Source of the DNA: Planococcus shixiaomingii
Lineage (GTDB): Bacteria > Bacillota > Bacilli > Bacillales_A > Planococcaceae
Reading direction: 5' to 3'
Length of the DNA: 64,000 nucleotides
NCBI RefSeq assembly: GCF_030413615.1
Contig: NZ_CP129236.1
Location: 2,154,001-2,218,000 of the forward strand
In this document: positions 16,097-25,513 of the stretch, one piece after another
Position numbering within the stretch: the stretch's first letter is position 1
Layout of the letters: the number at the start of each line of letters is the position of its first letter
Notes under the pieces: generated by a model
What the model was told of the DNA's origin: nothing
Seen by the model: the letters and a program-made list of their open reading frames with translations, nothing else
Databases searched by the model: none
Position numbers and translations under genes: made by a program

Positions 16097-16172
16097 ATGC
16101 TTTCTTCCCTTCATTTCCATAAAATGACTCATCTTTCTATAAGAAGATTTGAGTTTAAATTTCAGATAATAA

Positions 16173-17027
16173 TTATCCCATAGTTTCTTCTCTTTTTTCC
16201 TCAAGTCCTACCCAGAATTTCCATCCGTTATTATTATGTCCATTGCATAAATTAGCAGGTGTACTTGGGCTTGTAAATTCTATATCTTTTAACAACCGTG
16301 CAGTTTGATCATTTAATAACTCTGCTTGACTAGATCCAATATATGTTTCAAAGTAGCGCATATAGCGTCTATAAAAACGTCCTCCATCGTTCCATTCTTT
16401 TGAACTTGTGACTGGTTGTTTTATTATTGAACCTTTATGCAATACAAATTTTCCATCTTGGAGATAAATTCTAGCTTGAATAGAGCCCGGTGCATTAAAA
16501 TATTGAACATCCTCGTTAATAATCTCAATTGAATTAAAAGATATACCAAGAGCTTCTAATAAGAATTCAATGTGATCTGCAAACCCTTTTAATACAGATC
16601 GATTGAAAAGATTTAAATTAGGAGCATTGTTGCGACGATCTGTGTTTTCCAAATTGTATTGAGTCTTTGCGAATTTTTGAATAAAGTAATATTCCAGAAA
16701 ATCGATACTAACTCTATCGAAACTATTGTTATCAGTAACAAATAATACTCCGAACCGCCAAAAATCTTTTTCTCTTAAATGTGATTTTATTCGAGAAATA
16801 CCGTTAATAGATTGGCCGATATAAACGCTTGGTTCTTCTAAATCTGAAAACAGGAAGTATACTGCGTGATTATTAGCATAATCTAGTGCCTCTATTTTTG
16901 GAATTTGGCTTTTGGTAAAGTAAAAACCTCTTATCTGGCTTGTCGGATTTTGTATTACTTTTAATGAAGAAGCGCGGTCTGAATCTGGAAAATATATCAT
17001 TACTGTCTTGTCATTTTGCATTTTCAT
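16173..17027 (-). CDS. GIY-YIG nuclease with C-terminal DUF4357
   Basis: 284 residues. The GIY-YIG domain covers about residues 53-130: AVYFLF (55-60), SVYIGQS (67-73), Arg79 and Glu112 in the places of the catalytic Arg and Glu, and Asn125. The C-terminus, FTSPSTPANLCNGHNNNGWKFW, matches DUF4357, often fused to GIY-YIG or restriction proteins. It may cut DNA as part of a defence or mobile module. AGAGGTGA precedes two possible ATGs, 17027 and 17021. The next gene upstream is a methyltransferase, 111 bases away, so the pair could form a modification and cleavage unit; this is inference. Confidence 0.85.
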   Translation of the reverse strand: MKMQNDKTVMIYFPDSDRASSLKVIQNPTSQIRGFYFTKSQIPKIEALDYANNHAVYFLFSDLEEPSVYIGQSINGISRIKSHLREKDFWRFGVLFVTDNNSFDRVSIDFLEYYFIQKFAKTQYNLENTDRRNNAPNLNLFNRSVLKGFADHIEFLLEALGISFNSIEIINEDVQYFNAPGSIQARIYLQDGKFVLHKGSIIKQPVTSSKEWNDGGRFYRRYMRYFETYIGSSQAELLNDQTARLLKDIEFTSPSTPANLCNGHNNNGWKFWVGLEEKREETMG

Positions 17028-17138
17028 TTCACCTCTTTTATTTATCTTTATTTTTTACAGTATTGACTTGCAAGTAATTTTTAATCAAAAGATAATCGCA
17101 ACTGCTAAAAATTTTATTCACCAAATAAACAAATCTTA

Positions 17139-18347
17139 TTATATTAAGTTCTTTTCGATTAAATCTCTTTCTTTAATATTTGAATACCGCTCTACTTCTG
17201 ATTGGGTTTTGTATCGCTCTATTAATTTTTCTAATTTATTCTTTGCTTTAACATAATCATCAACCGGCATTATCTCGAGCTGGCGATATCCCATATTGCC
17301 TGAACCATATATTAAAAAGTACTCTTCAGTTTTCCAAATTTCAAACCTCATTTTATACCACTCATGATTAAGCGTTAAGAAGTAACCGATTTCAATATTT
17401 TTTGACGAAATATCATTAAATACTACTTCAGCTGCTACACTTTTAAATGAGGTATGTTCTTTAAGCATTAGATTTTGATCTCTTGTATATAAATATTTCA
17501 AACCATCTATTATAGAAAACTTGCTCTCTTTCTTATTTGCAACAATAACAGGCATTTTATTTGGCTTTCCATTCTCATGAAAATTAATAAAATTTGTGGT
17601 ACTCCAGTCCAACTGAAGGTCAGCATCTTTTAACAACTTTGCCCATTGCCCAACGGCAGCAGGATTTTCCAAACGTTCTGTTGAGAAGTACTCCCCATCT
17701 TTTGTAATTAATCGTTCGATTACTTTCATGTAGTATGTATCCATATGGAGTGGTCTGTTATTCAAAACATCTTCATACGACCAATAGATGGGGACAGGAA
17801 TACTTCTCATAACCTCGTGTAAAGTACGAACAGAGATAACAAAATCAAAATATTCAAACGGGAAAATCTCATTAAGTTTATGAAAATCAGCTTGCTGAAA
17901 GTCTATGTTGGTCAATCCTAACTTCATAGCTAATTGTTTGGCACACTGTATGCCTGCTTCAGACTTATCAACCCCGATAACTTCTGCTTCCGGATAAATA
18001 TAGGCATAGAAACACGTAAGAACTCCATTATCGCATCCGATATCCAATATTCGCGAAGGAGATTGGCGATTTATGGAGATAAACCAATTACAGTATTGTT
18101 TATAAAAATCTGCTAAAGATTTTGCTACTGCTAAACTAAAATCCAAATTAGAATTTTTTATTTCGTAAACTTCTTCTTGGTTTTCTACAGTTACCTTTTC
18201 TCTTGCTAATTGAAAATCATTTGATAACTGCCAAAAATCTTTCTCTAATAACCCCTTAAATTCTTCCTCACTTAAACTCGGTTCTAACGAAAGCTTATCA
18301 AAATAGTCATTTACAAGTTGCAGGTTTTTTTCTTTGACTTTACTCAC
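17139..18347 (-). CDS. Class I SAM-dependent methyltransferase
   Basis: 402 residues. The SAM-binding motif I RILDIGCDNGVLTCFYA and the following VIGVDKSEAGIQCAKQL are clear, then FDFVISVRTLHEVMRSIP at the motif IV/post-IV position. About 120 N-terminal residues and 130 C-terminal residues are not recognised. There is no DPPY or NPPF DNA-methylase motif, so the substrate is probably not DNA adenine. The start is GTG, nine bases after AAGGGAG. It lies between a coiled-coil protein and the GIY-YIG nuclease, all minus strand, and these may form one unit. Confidence 0.85.
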   Translation of the reverse strand: MSKVKEKNLQLVNDYFDKLSLEPSLSEEEFKGLLEKDFWQLSNDFQLAREKVTVENQEEVYEIKNSNLDFSLAVAKSLADFYKQYCNWFISINRQSPSRILDIGCDNGVLTCFYAYIYPEAEVIGVDKSEAGIQCAKQLAMKLGLTNIDFQQADFHKLNEIFPFEYFDFVISVRTLHEVMRSIPVPIYWSYEDVLNNRPLHMDTYYMKVIERLITKDGEYFSTERLENPAAVGQWAKLLKDADLQLDWSTTNFINFHENGKPNKMPVIVANKKESKFSIIDGLKYLYTRDQNLMLKEHTSFKSVAAEVVFNDISSKNIEIGYFLTLNHEWYKMRFEIWKTEEYFLIYGSGNMGYRQLEIMPVDDYVKAKNKLEKLIERYKTQSEVERYSNIKERDLIEKNLI

Positions 18348-18462
18348 AGTAATATACTCCCTTAATAATTCTTTATTTTTTTAAGTAGTAATTTTAAATA
18401 TTACTTTTCAATGCTCGAATGTCGGTTTCATTATTGCATTCGAAGGTCTGCTTTTTACAAAT

Positions 18463-20118
18463 TCACTTCAAAGATTCTGGCCATTTAAAATCATTTTTAT
18501 AATAATACTTTTTCAGTTTCTCTAAATCATATTCCCATTCAGTTATCGCATAATGGAATTTTCTTTCTCCATTTTTTTGGCCTTTACGCAACTTAACGTT
18601 ATAACTAATAGTATATGCTACTTTTTTAAGTCCTAATTTGGGCACTGCTTTTTCAAGCGCCTCCCACCTACGAGCTCTAGTAGAACCGGTTATTTGGTAT
18701 CCAAGCAAATTCAGTTCACTTTTTTCATTAAGTAGTTTTTCTTCATTTTTTAGATTTTGATCCGACTCATTAACTTCTGTACTTGGCCAGGAAAATCTTT
18801 CCTCTATATTCTTCTCAACTAATTTCAAACTGTTATCAATTATATTTCCCTCTATTGGAATCGTTTTCAATATTCCTGGATAAACTCTTTCTTCTAAACT
18901 CTTAAGGTCATCAGATGCAATATAAAGATCATCGGTATTGTCACTGGCCAAAATTGCATTTGTTTCAATATAAGAGTAAATCACTTTGAATCTCCCATCA
19001 GTATAAGTTGGCAAATTTACTGTTTGTTTAAAAAGATTTAACGCTATTATATAAGATTTTATTTTTTTTGAATCTATTACTTTTATTAATCTTTTAGAAG
19101 TGGGGATATAATAAGGTTTTGCATTTTTTGCCGCTTCTCTTTCTTTATCTATCTTTTGGAGAATTAACTTTTTTTCCTCATCTGTCATCACTTTGCCTGT
19201 TAAAAACTCATCAACTTTCTTTTGATAATATATATGATTGTTCACTTCTTTATTAAAATAAAAATATAAAGCTATTTCTGAGGAATCTTCATTGAACCAT
19301 TGCAAACTGGATGAGGATTTATCGATTAATTCCTCATCTAATCCAAAGAGGTAGGTATACCATAGAAAAAATTCAAAATCTTCTTTGGCAAGGGAATTCT
19401 CAATAAAACTCCATTCTACTTTTAGCAAATGAACCAAAGCTTTTTGTACTTCTTCTTTTTGATTAAAGAGAAGCATTATTCTAAGATAGCTTGTAATTAT
19501 AGAAGGCACATTTCTGGAGAGTACATTGTCTAAGATTTTCTCGTAATTCACCTGTAAAAATTTAATAATCTTACCTTGGAATGGTGAATCCTTCAGGTTA
19601 GCTAAAAGCAAAATTACCTCAATTATTAACTGATCATGCTCCCATTCATTTAAATCTTCTTTAAGCAATATTGGCTTGAACAGTTTCAGAAAAAGTTGCT
19701 CCGCTTCGTAATTCCCCTGTTTTAATAGCTCTGGTTCAGAGTTAAATGTTGCAAAGATTTGTGTAAGCCCTTCGATATCCATGCGCCTCCACTTTCTAAA
19801 AGCGTCCTTTAATATATCGGCAATGTCTTCTACAATTTTAGTATCGTCAGTTGATTTCTGCTCTTTTCTGATTGGTTTATCATAAAACGCCGTAATTTCC
19901 CCTCTCTCATTTTCTTTCTTCTGAATTTTTAAGGCTTCAATTTCTTTTTTCATTATCTTCTTTTCTATATCGCTTTCTTGTAACGCCTTGTTAAGAACCA
20001 CTATTTCTTCAATCTGTTTTTTTATAGTTGCTTCATATTCTGAAAGTAGAAGATCGATTTCTTTTCCGATTATATTGAGTAACTTTTCTTTATTCGTGTT
20101 CAAAGAATTCACTTCCAT
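18463..20118 (-). CDS. 551-residue protein of unknown function with coiled coil
   Basis: I do not recognise a catalytic domain. Residues 1-70 form a strongly charged heptad-like coiled coil (KEKLLNIIGKEIDLLLSEYE onward). The middle is mostly helical. The last 90 residues contain ITGSTRARRWEALEKAVPKL, KVAYTISYN, RKGQKNG and ITEWEYDLEKLKKYYY, a compact block that looks like a conserved C-terminal domain. The ATG at 20118 has no good binding site; a TTG five codons in has GGAAG seven bases before it. The gene is AT-rich relative to the ends of the window. It is the first gene of the group running down to 15.9 kb and is preceded by a strong terminator. Confidence 0.65.
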   Translation of the reverse strand: MEVNSLNTNKEKLLNIIGKEIDLLLSEYEATIKKQIEEIVVLNKALQESDIEKKIMKKEIEALKIQKKENERGEITAFYDKPIRKEQKSTDDTKIVEDIADILKDAFRKWRRMDIEGLTQIFATFNSEPELLKQGNYEAEQLFLKLFKPILLKEDLNEWEHDQLIIEVILLLANLKDSPFQGKIIKFLQVNYEKILDNVLSRNVPSIITSYLRIMLLFNQKEEVQKALVHLLKVEWSFIENSLAKEDFEFFLWYTYLFGLDEELIDKSSSSLQWFNEDSSEIALYFYFNKEVNNHIYYQKKVDEFLTGKVMTDEEKKLILQKIDKEREAAKNAKPYYIPTSKRLIKVIDSKKIKSYIIALNLFKQTVNLPTYTDGRFKVIYSYIETNAILASDNTDDLYIASDDLKSLEERVYPGILKTIPIEGNIIDNSLKLVEKNIEERFSWPSTEVNESDQNLKNEEKLLNEKSELNLLGYQITGSTRARRWEALEKAVPKLGLKKVAYTISYNVKLRKGQKNGERKFHYAITEWEYDLEKLKKYYYKNDFKWPESLK

Positions 20119-20174
20119 ATTTAATTTTTTTTACAAATATTTATAATTTGAGAATAACACATATTAAAGAAAGA

Positions 20175-20218
20175 AAAGTTCTCCTCTTTTATTTTAATCA
20201 ATAAAAGAGGAGAACTTT
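20175..20218. terminator. Strong bidirectional terminator
   Basis: Perfect 19-base-pair stem AAAGTTCTCCTCTTTTATT / AATAAAAGAGGAGAACTTT with a six-base loop. It ends the methylase group (from the right) and insulates the coiled-coil gene. Confidence 0.85.
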
Positions 20219-20238
20219 AAATTAATCGTTATTGTATT

Positions 20239-20556
20239 TTAAAGAACCAACCCCAACGCTTCTAACCGCTCCAACCGTTTCACCACAATCTCCTCAAACA
20301 AATCAAACTTCACCGTCCGCAGCAAATCCACATCTTCAGAGCGACCGAACCAGACGATCTCATCGCCCGCGTAAATTTCAAAGCCGTTATACCGAATTTG
20401 AAAATCGAGCGGCATGCCGTGGTCCCGTTCAATGCGATTCAAATAGAATTTGACGTATTGCTCCGCATCTGCATTTTTCAGCATCATCGAAGACGCCATT
20501 TCATAGCCGCCTGGCGCCCGCTGTTCTTTTAACCAATCTTTTGTGTGTGTTGCCAT
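20239..20556 (-). CDS. Small conserved hypothetical protein, 105 residues
   Basis: Begins MATHTKDWLKEQRAPGGYEM and has YVKFYLNRIERDHGMPLDFQ, IRYNGFEIYAGDEIVWFGR and a leucine-rich C-terminus. No family recognised. AAAGGAGAGG lies six bases before ATG 20556; the longer frame from 20598 would overlap the upstream gene. It is the third gene of a unit starting with the methylase at 22741; the two genes may be helpers of that enzyme. Confidence 0.6.
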   Translation of the reverse strand: MATHTKDWLKEQRAPGGYEMASSMMLKNADAEQYVKFYLNRIERDHGMPLDFQIRYNGFEIYAGDEIVWFGRSEDVDLLRTVKFDLFEEIVVKRLERLEALGLVL

Positions 20557-20590
20557 AAATATCCTCTCCTTTTTCCTGTTATTTAGTATC

Positions 20591-20857
20591 TTATGCACTT
20601 TGGTCGTTATACTTTTTCAATTTCTGCAAGTACAAGTTCTCGGCTTCTTCCCTATGCCCTAACAAGAATTCATCCAATGTAATTTTTCTACAGGAAAACA
20701 CGCCATTATTTTTCACACCAGGCATCTCGCTCGCCACCTGGCATGCGTCGAGCAGCGTGCATTGTGCCGGCAGCCTTATATGCCTCGCCACACTGACTTC
20801 TTTTCGGATTCCAACGTGCCCGTATTTGCAAACGATTCTCCAATAAGTCCATTCCAT
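20591..20857 (-). CDS. Small conserved hypothetical protein, 88 residues
   Basis: Begins MEWTYWRIVCKYGHVGIRKE. The remainder has VARHIRLPAQCTLLDACQVA and ends in a helical LYLQKLKKY segment; two of its three cysteines lie in CKYGHVG and ACQVA contexts, but no zinc-knuckle pattern is evident. Not recognised. GGAGGGG lies six bases before the ATG and only 15 bases separate it from the methylase stop, so it is cotranscribed with that gene. Confidence 0.6.
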   Translation of the reverse strand: MEWTYWRIVCKYGHVGIRKEVSVARHIRLPAQCTLLDACQVASEMPGVKNNGVFSCRKITLDEFLLGHREEAENLYLQKLKKYNDQSA

Positions 20858-20872
20858 CCCGATCCCCTCCAG

Positions 20873-22741
20873 TCAATCTGTCAGTTCAAACGCTTCGCCA
20901 ATTCCCATTTGTTCGTAGACGTGCGATTTTGCTTTTTTCAATTCTTGTTGAAGCTCTTCAAGCTTCAGTTCAATTAGGGTTGTTTTCGATTTAAACGCTT
21001 CAACTGCCGCTTGTTGTTCTGACAATGGCAAATACGGTATCTCAAGTTCCTTTATATCTTTCCTGCTCAAAGTAGGCACTGTTGTGCCGGACAATTTGCT
21101 GGCCAATAAAAACTGGGCGACCGGACTTTCCAAATATGTTTTCAGGAATTCCGGATGCAGCTGTTTGCCGCAGCGAATGCCTATAAAGTTTTGGGAGAGC
21201 AGCAAGTTCTCTTCATCTTCCAGAATGATGGCCGTTTTTAATGCCTGCCCTCTGATTGATAGGATGACGTCCCCTTTTTCCAGTTTGTATTTCTCCACTC
21301 TGGCGTTATTTTCGATGTCATATCTGGAAATAGTGTCTAGGAGTAGCTTCCCGTCCTGTACATCTGAAATTTTGATAATCCGGTACTTTCCTTCTGCGCT
21401 TTCCTTATTCTTCGACACGACGTTAAAGCCGGTAAAGAAATCCGCCTTTTCCTTTAAAGCTGCCGTCTTTACATTATTTAACTTGTCCTGAAAGATTTTC
21501 ACATGCCCATGCCCTGCAATATACATTTCACTGGCAACCAAATAGCGGCTCGGCAATAAATTCCCGTCTTTAATATCTTCATTAAGGATCCATTTGCTGA
21601 AGTCTTTTTTTTCCTGACCGCTCTTTACTGTTTCTGTAATCTGCTGAATCGCATCATACGATAAAACCCGTTTCTGGCGCTGTTCTTCTGTGAAATTGTC
21701 GGCCGCATTAACGAATAATATCTTTCCTCTTCGATTTGGGCTCTTTTCTCTATTGAAATAAATGATATTCACTGGCAATACAGTGTTTTCGTAGAGCCTA
21801 GCTGGCAAGGAAACAACTGCTTCGATGATATCGGAAGAAATGATATTCTTCCGGATAGCCGCATCCGCTCCGCCTCTGTATAGCGTTCCATCAATTACAA
21901 CGACAATTCCCTTGCCCTTTTCTTTCAATGAAGCAAGTGCATGCGAGATGAATGCCAAATCGCCGCTCCGCTTAGAAGGCACCCCATAAACAAAACGCTG
22001 ATAAGGATCATTTGCAAGAGCTTCGTTCGTTTGCAGTAATGCGCCAAAAGGGGCGTCCATGAAAACAAAATCAAATTGCTGTACATGGTTGCCTTCAACA
22101 AATGCCGGTGCAGTTAAGACGTTTCCTTGCCGAAGATCTGCGTCTTCAATTCCATACAGAAACATCCTAATTTTTGAAAGCGCGCACGTTCTCGGATCGA
22201 TTTCTTGTCCATATACTTTTAATGCATCCGAATGCTTTTTCGCTTCGACTAAACCGCCGCCGAGTCCCGCTACCCCATCGTAGAAACTTCCATTTCGGGG
22301 ATCCAACATGGACAACGCGATTTTATTGATGGTTTTGGGAGAAGTATGTTCCGCTCCGCCTCTTCCCCTGAAATGCCCCAGGCTTTGTTGCGCTTGGTCC
22401 AACCATTCACCATAATGGGTGCTATTGTTAGTGATGGATGAGAAATCATAAAGAAACTTTGAAAGCTCTGCCGACTTGATCTTGCCTAGAACTTTCAGTT
22501 CCGGAAAAACTCCCTTTAACGCCGGAATTTCTTCTGCTTTTTCCAACATGCTTCGCAAATTCATTTTGACCTTCGAGCTGTCTTTTAAAACACTTTTGAA
22601 ATTGAAGCTTTCGGAATAAACGGGATGCTGGTCCAAATAGCCAAGCAAGGAAGAGATTGCGAGAAGCTCTATCGTATCTTCTGGAATCAAGATGTCCCTG
22701 ACATTATCCAACAAGGTCCATAACGATTTTTCATTGCTCAA
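20873..22741 (-). CDS. N6-DNA-methylase fused to one specificity domain
   Basis: 622 residues. Residues 1-130 are helical as in HsdM. The methylase core follows (RGRGGAEHTSPKTINKIALS), but motif I reads DGVAGLGGGLVEA in place of D(P)ACGSGGFL, and motif IV reads MDAPFG (residues 228-233) in place of NPPF. After residue 410 comes a type I specificity-like domain: IIKISDVQDGKLLLD, KLEKGDVILSIRGQ, SQNFIGIR, TLSRKDIKELEIPYLPLSEQ and a coiled-coil tail. So it resembles HsdM joined to half of HsdS. The altered motifs leave activity in doubt. The start is TTG, six bases after AGAGGG. No restriction subunit adjoins it. Confidence 0.8.
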   Translation of the reverse strand: MSNEKSLWTLLDNVRDILIPEDTIELLAISSLLGYLDQHPVYSESFNFKSVLKDSSKVKMNLRSMLEKAEEIPALKGVFPELKVLGKIKSAELSKFLYDFSSITNNSTHYGEWLDQAQQSLGHFRGRGGAEHTSPKTINKIALSMLDPRNGSFYDGVAGLGGGLVEAKKHSDALKVYGQEIDPRTCALSKIRMFLYGIEDADLRQGNVLTAPAFVEGNHVQQFDFVFMDAPFGALLQTNEALANDPYQRFVYGVPSKRSGDLAFISHALASLKEKGKGIVVVIDGTLYRGGADAAIRKNIISSDIIEAVVSLPARLYENTVLPVNIIYFNREKSPNRRGKILFVNAADNFTEEQRQKRVLSYDAIQQITETVKSGQEKKDFSKWILNEDIKDGNLLPSRYLVASEMYIAGHGHVKIFQDKLNNVKTAALKEKADFFTGFNVVSKNKESAEGKYRIIKISDVQDGKLLLDTISRYDIENNARVEKYKLEKGDVILSIRGQALKTAIILEDEENLLLSQNFIGIRCGKQLHPEFLKTYLESPVAQFLLASKLSGTTVPTLSRKDIKELEIPYLPLSEQQAAVEAFKSKTTLIELKLEELQQELKKAKSHVYEQMGIGEAFELTD

Positions 22742-22878
22742 GTTAAACCCTCTTTTCTCCCTTAGTATTTAAATACTAAAATTATATTTTCAAAAAAAAT
22801 AGCTGTATCTCTTGTAGTAATGATACAACTATCATTAATGTAAGTCAATACTATTTAATTAGTATTTAAATACTTTTG

Positions 22879-24228
22879 TTAAACTTTTATCTCTTTTCGC
22901 TTAATTTCTCGAACTGTTCTTTTTAACTCGTTTGCTTCTTCAAAGACCCTGCTTAGTAATTTGAACGTTCCATAGCAAGCTTCAACGTCCAACACTTCAT
23001 CCTCAGTATGCTCGTTCATGTAGCCGACAGACAGATTCACGCTTTGGATGCCATGAGACGCCCAGATCCTCGTATCGCTGCTTCCACCAGCTGTGCAATG
23101 CCAGCTTTCCAAATTTGCATTTTTGGCTACTTCCTCAACAAAAGTTCCAAATGCTTCGTCGCAGAAATTTATAGATCCTCCGCACGATGTGACGATGTCT
23201 CCAGTCCCCCGCCGGTCTACGACAAACGCTGCGTCCACATCCCATAAAAAGTATTCCGCAACTTCCTTAGCGCCTTTTAATCCGATTTCCTCTTCAACCG
23301 TGAAAATAAATTTCACTGTTCCATTAAAACCGAACTTCGTAAGCCGCTTTGCCAGTTCCAACAAGACCGCAACCCCTGCTCTGTCATCTGCTCCTAAAAT
23401 TCCATAGCTACTAGTCCATATAGTTCCATCTTTAACAATTTCTCGATTTTCCTCAAATCCACAAACAGTATCCAAGTGAGCATTCAATAGAATAACCGGT
23501 CCACTTCCCTGCCCATATACTTTTTGCGCCAGGATGTTACCTTTCTGATCAAGAGTTACTCTGTCAACAAGCGGTTTCATTTTTTCTAATACATGTCCAC
23601 GTATTGCGCCTTCATTGCCGCTTTCCCCATCGATTAATAAACATTCTTCAAGATTCTTAAAGAACAGCTGTTTACTAAGCTCATCTATACTTTCGCTTAT
23701 CATTTCAGAGGATAGCGCACTTAATATTTCTGCTAAATCAAGAAGTTGATGCCGCTCCAGACGTAAACTTACATTTTGATTTCTCTTTTGCCATTTAGGG
23801 ACTCCTATAACATTCAATACCTTTTCCACTAATTCCATATCAACATCGCGGGCAAAGCCTATCTGAGGAAGCCTTTTGCCATGGCCGTCACAGCAATACA
23901 TGGTAGCCAAACCCAACCGGTTCAATTGGCGCACAAAACCAGCCATATAAGTATCCAATTGCTTGAGTGGCGGAACATCAAAGGAAAGCATCTCAGTCCG
24001 GCCTCTCCATTCAATGTCCACTGCCTTTAGCCATTCTTCTTCTAGAATAGCCTCCCTGTAAATTTTGAGCAAACCATTAGCGAAAGTATAACTAACAAAA
24101 AGTTCATCCAGCGTCTCCAACAGAAACTCGATGTTTTCAGTTGTTTCTTCTCGGCAATCGAATCTTCCATCACTAACCTCCTGAAATAAAAACCCTTGTC
24201 TAACGAATAAGCGATTCCAGTTTTTCAT
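22879..24228 (-). CDS. M20/M42-type metallopeptidase with unusual N-terminal domain
   Basis: 449 residues. Residues 185-435 are a di-zinc peptidase of the M20/M28/M42 clan: NAHLDTV (His251, Asp253), GADDRAG (Asp281), VEEEIGLKG (Glu312-313), VVDRRG (Asp338) and NEHTED near the end for the last histidine. The N-terminal 170 residues are not part of the normal enzyme; they contain RLGLATMYCCDGHGKRLPQI (residues 104-123), a Cys/His motif that may bind metal. The role of the fusion is unknown. GGGAGAGG lies before the ATG. It sits between a DNA methylase and a TPR regulator, an odd context for a housekeeping peptidase. Confidence 0.75.
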   Translation of the reverse strand: MKNWNRLFVRQGFLFQEVSDGRFDCREETTENIEFLLETLDELFVSYTFANGLLKIYREAILEEEWLKAVDIEWRGRTEMLSFDVPPLKQLDTYMAGFVRQLNRLGLATMYCCDGHGKRLPQIGFARDVDMELVEKVLNVIGVPKWQKRNQNVSLRLERHQLLDLAEILSALSSEMISESIDELSKQLFFKNLEECLLIDGESGNEGAIRGHVLEKMKPLVDRVTLDQKGNILAQKVYGQGSGPVILLNAHLDTVCGFEENREIVKDGTIWTSSYGILGADDRAGVAVLLELAKRLTKFGFNGTVKFIFTVEEEIGLKGAKEVAEYFLWDVDAAFVVDRRGTGDIVTSCGGSINFCDEAFGTFVEEVAKNANLESWHCTAGGSSDTRIWASHGIQSVNLSVGYMNEHTEDEVLDVEACYGTFKLLSRVFEEANELKRTVREIKRKEIKV

Positions 24229-24271
24229 GCTATCCTCTCCCTTTCTTTTATTGCTTTAAGTGTACAATAGA

Positions 24272-24295
24272 GGCTGTGACACAAATGTCACAGCC
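24272..24295. terminator. Hairpin between TPR and peptidase genes
   Basis: Perfect 10-base-pair stem GGCTGTGACA / TGTCACAGCC with a four-base loop. The T-run after it is weak, so it may attenuate transcription from the TPR gene instead of ending it. Confidence 0.55.
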
Positions 24296-24309
24296 CCTGT
24301 ATGGGAGAG

Positions 24310-25341
24310 TTATTCAATTTCATCTTCTACTCTGTAGAGAATGATAAAAGGAAGAGAACCATTGAAATAATAGGATTTGCTACCTTGCACTGTTTCAACC
24401 ACAGAGGGAACAAAACAAGCCTTTAGTTCTTCTCTTAACCTTCGAACGGCTTGCCTGTATGTATCCCATCGCAACTCTTCGTCAACCTTTAAGTCTCCAA
24501 AAAATCCTTTTACATCGGCAACACTTGCTGGTGAGGCAGCGGAACTGCTAGTTAATAAAAAACGCAAAAGGTCACTCGGCCGCTTGCTTAGTGAAACGGC
24601 TTTGTCATTGAAGTTAAGGCTTGTCTCCGAATCACCAAAATACAGAACAATTGTATTTTGTGGAGGATCAAATGCAAAATCCTCACAGTCTTGTTTTGAA
24701 CAAGTTGTTCTGCCTTCTTTTGTTTCTCGATAAAACGCATGGTTTCTTAAGTAGCTGTCATTTTCGTTTAAACTCTCAAAAAGTCTGGAGAACTCATAGC
24801 CGGGCAACTGCTCAACTTCCGCACCTGACAGCTCCTCCAAGGTATCCTGAGTCTGTTTCGCAATATGCAGCGCACTGTTCGTTAAATATGTATGAGCGTG
24901 AATGACTTGCCTTTCGTTCAACAGCATTTTGTCTTTGCCTAACCGCTGATTGGAAATAGCCATCCGGAAATACTTGAGAGCATTATCAAAATCGCTCCTT
25001 CTATAGAAAAGGAATCCTAATCGATAGGCAGCCACCGGATTCTTCGGGGCATATTGCAAGGCTTTTTCAAGACTACTAATAGCGAGAAATGATTCTTTTT
25101 TATCGGCCATTTTAATATAGGTGCCAAAATGGATCAAATTGAAAGCCAAGCGCTCAGTTATATCATCAAGAATGCTTTGGTCTTCCTCATTCAATTTTCT
25201 CGTTTTTCGAAAGTGGCTTCTCATAGCACCATATAGCTCTATTCTTTTCCGGTACAATGTTGCTTCATCAATTTCTTGCCGGCTATGAAGCAACCGGTCC
25301 TGATCTTCTAGCTCTTCTAAAGACATGTCCATATACCGCAT
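24310..25341 (-). CDS. TPR protein with C-terminal winged-helix domain
   Basis: 343 residues. Residues about 80-140 form TPR repeats (LAISSLEKALQYAPKNPVAA, YRLGFLFYRRSDFDNALKYF). The last 110 residues look like an OmpR/SARP-type winged helix: VSLSKRPSDLLRFLL, WDTYRQAVRRLREEL and VVETVQGSKSYYFNG (the wing). A short CSKQDCEDF segment lies between the two. It could be a transcriptional sensor for the island. ATG 25341 is chosen because AAGGA lies nine bases before it; ATG 25350 abuts the binding site. Confidence 0.65.
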   Translation of the reverse strand: MRYMDMSLEELEDQDRLLHSRQEIDEATLYRKRIELYGAMRSHFRKTRKLNEEDQSILDDITERLAFNLIHFGTYIKMADKKESFLAISSLEKALQYAPKNPVAAYRLGFLFYRRSDFDNALKYFRMAISNQRLGKDKMLLNERQVIHAHTYLTNSALHIAKQTQDTLEELSGAEVEQLPGYEFSRLFESLNENDSYLRNHAFYRETKEGRTTCSKQDCEDFAFDPPQNTIVLYFGDSETSLNFNDKAVSLSKRPSDLLRFLLTSSSAASPASVADVKGFFGDLKVDEELRWDTYRQAVRRLREELKACFVPSVVETVQGSKSYYFNGSLPFIILYRVEDEIE

Positions 25342-25513
25342 ATTTATCATTCCTTAAATTTACTTGTTCCTGTCTCTTATCTTCTCTCTTCATAATTCAA
25401 AGTCCTCTAAAAGCTTTACTTTCATGTCAGTTTTTAAAATGGTAAACTATGGCATACAGCTACATAAAGTGGATGGGCGGTTGGCACTCCCTTGAGAAAG
25501 GGGGTGTTTAGAT

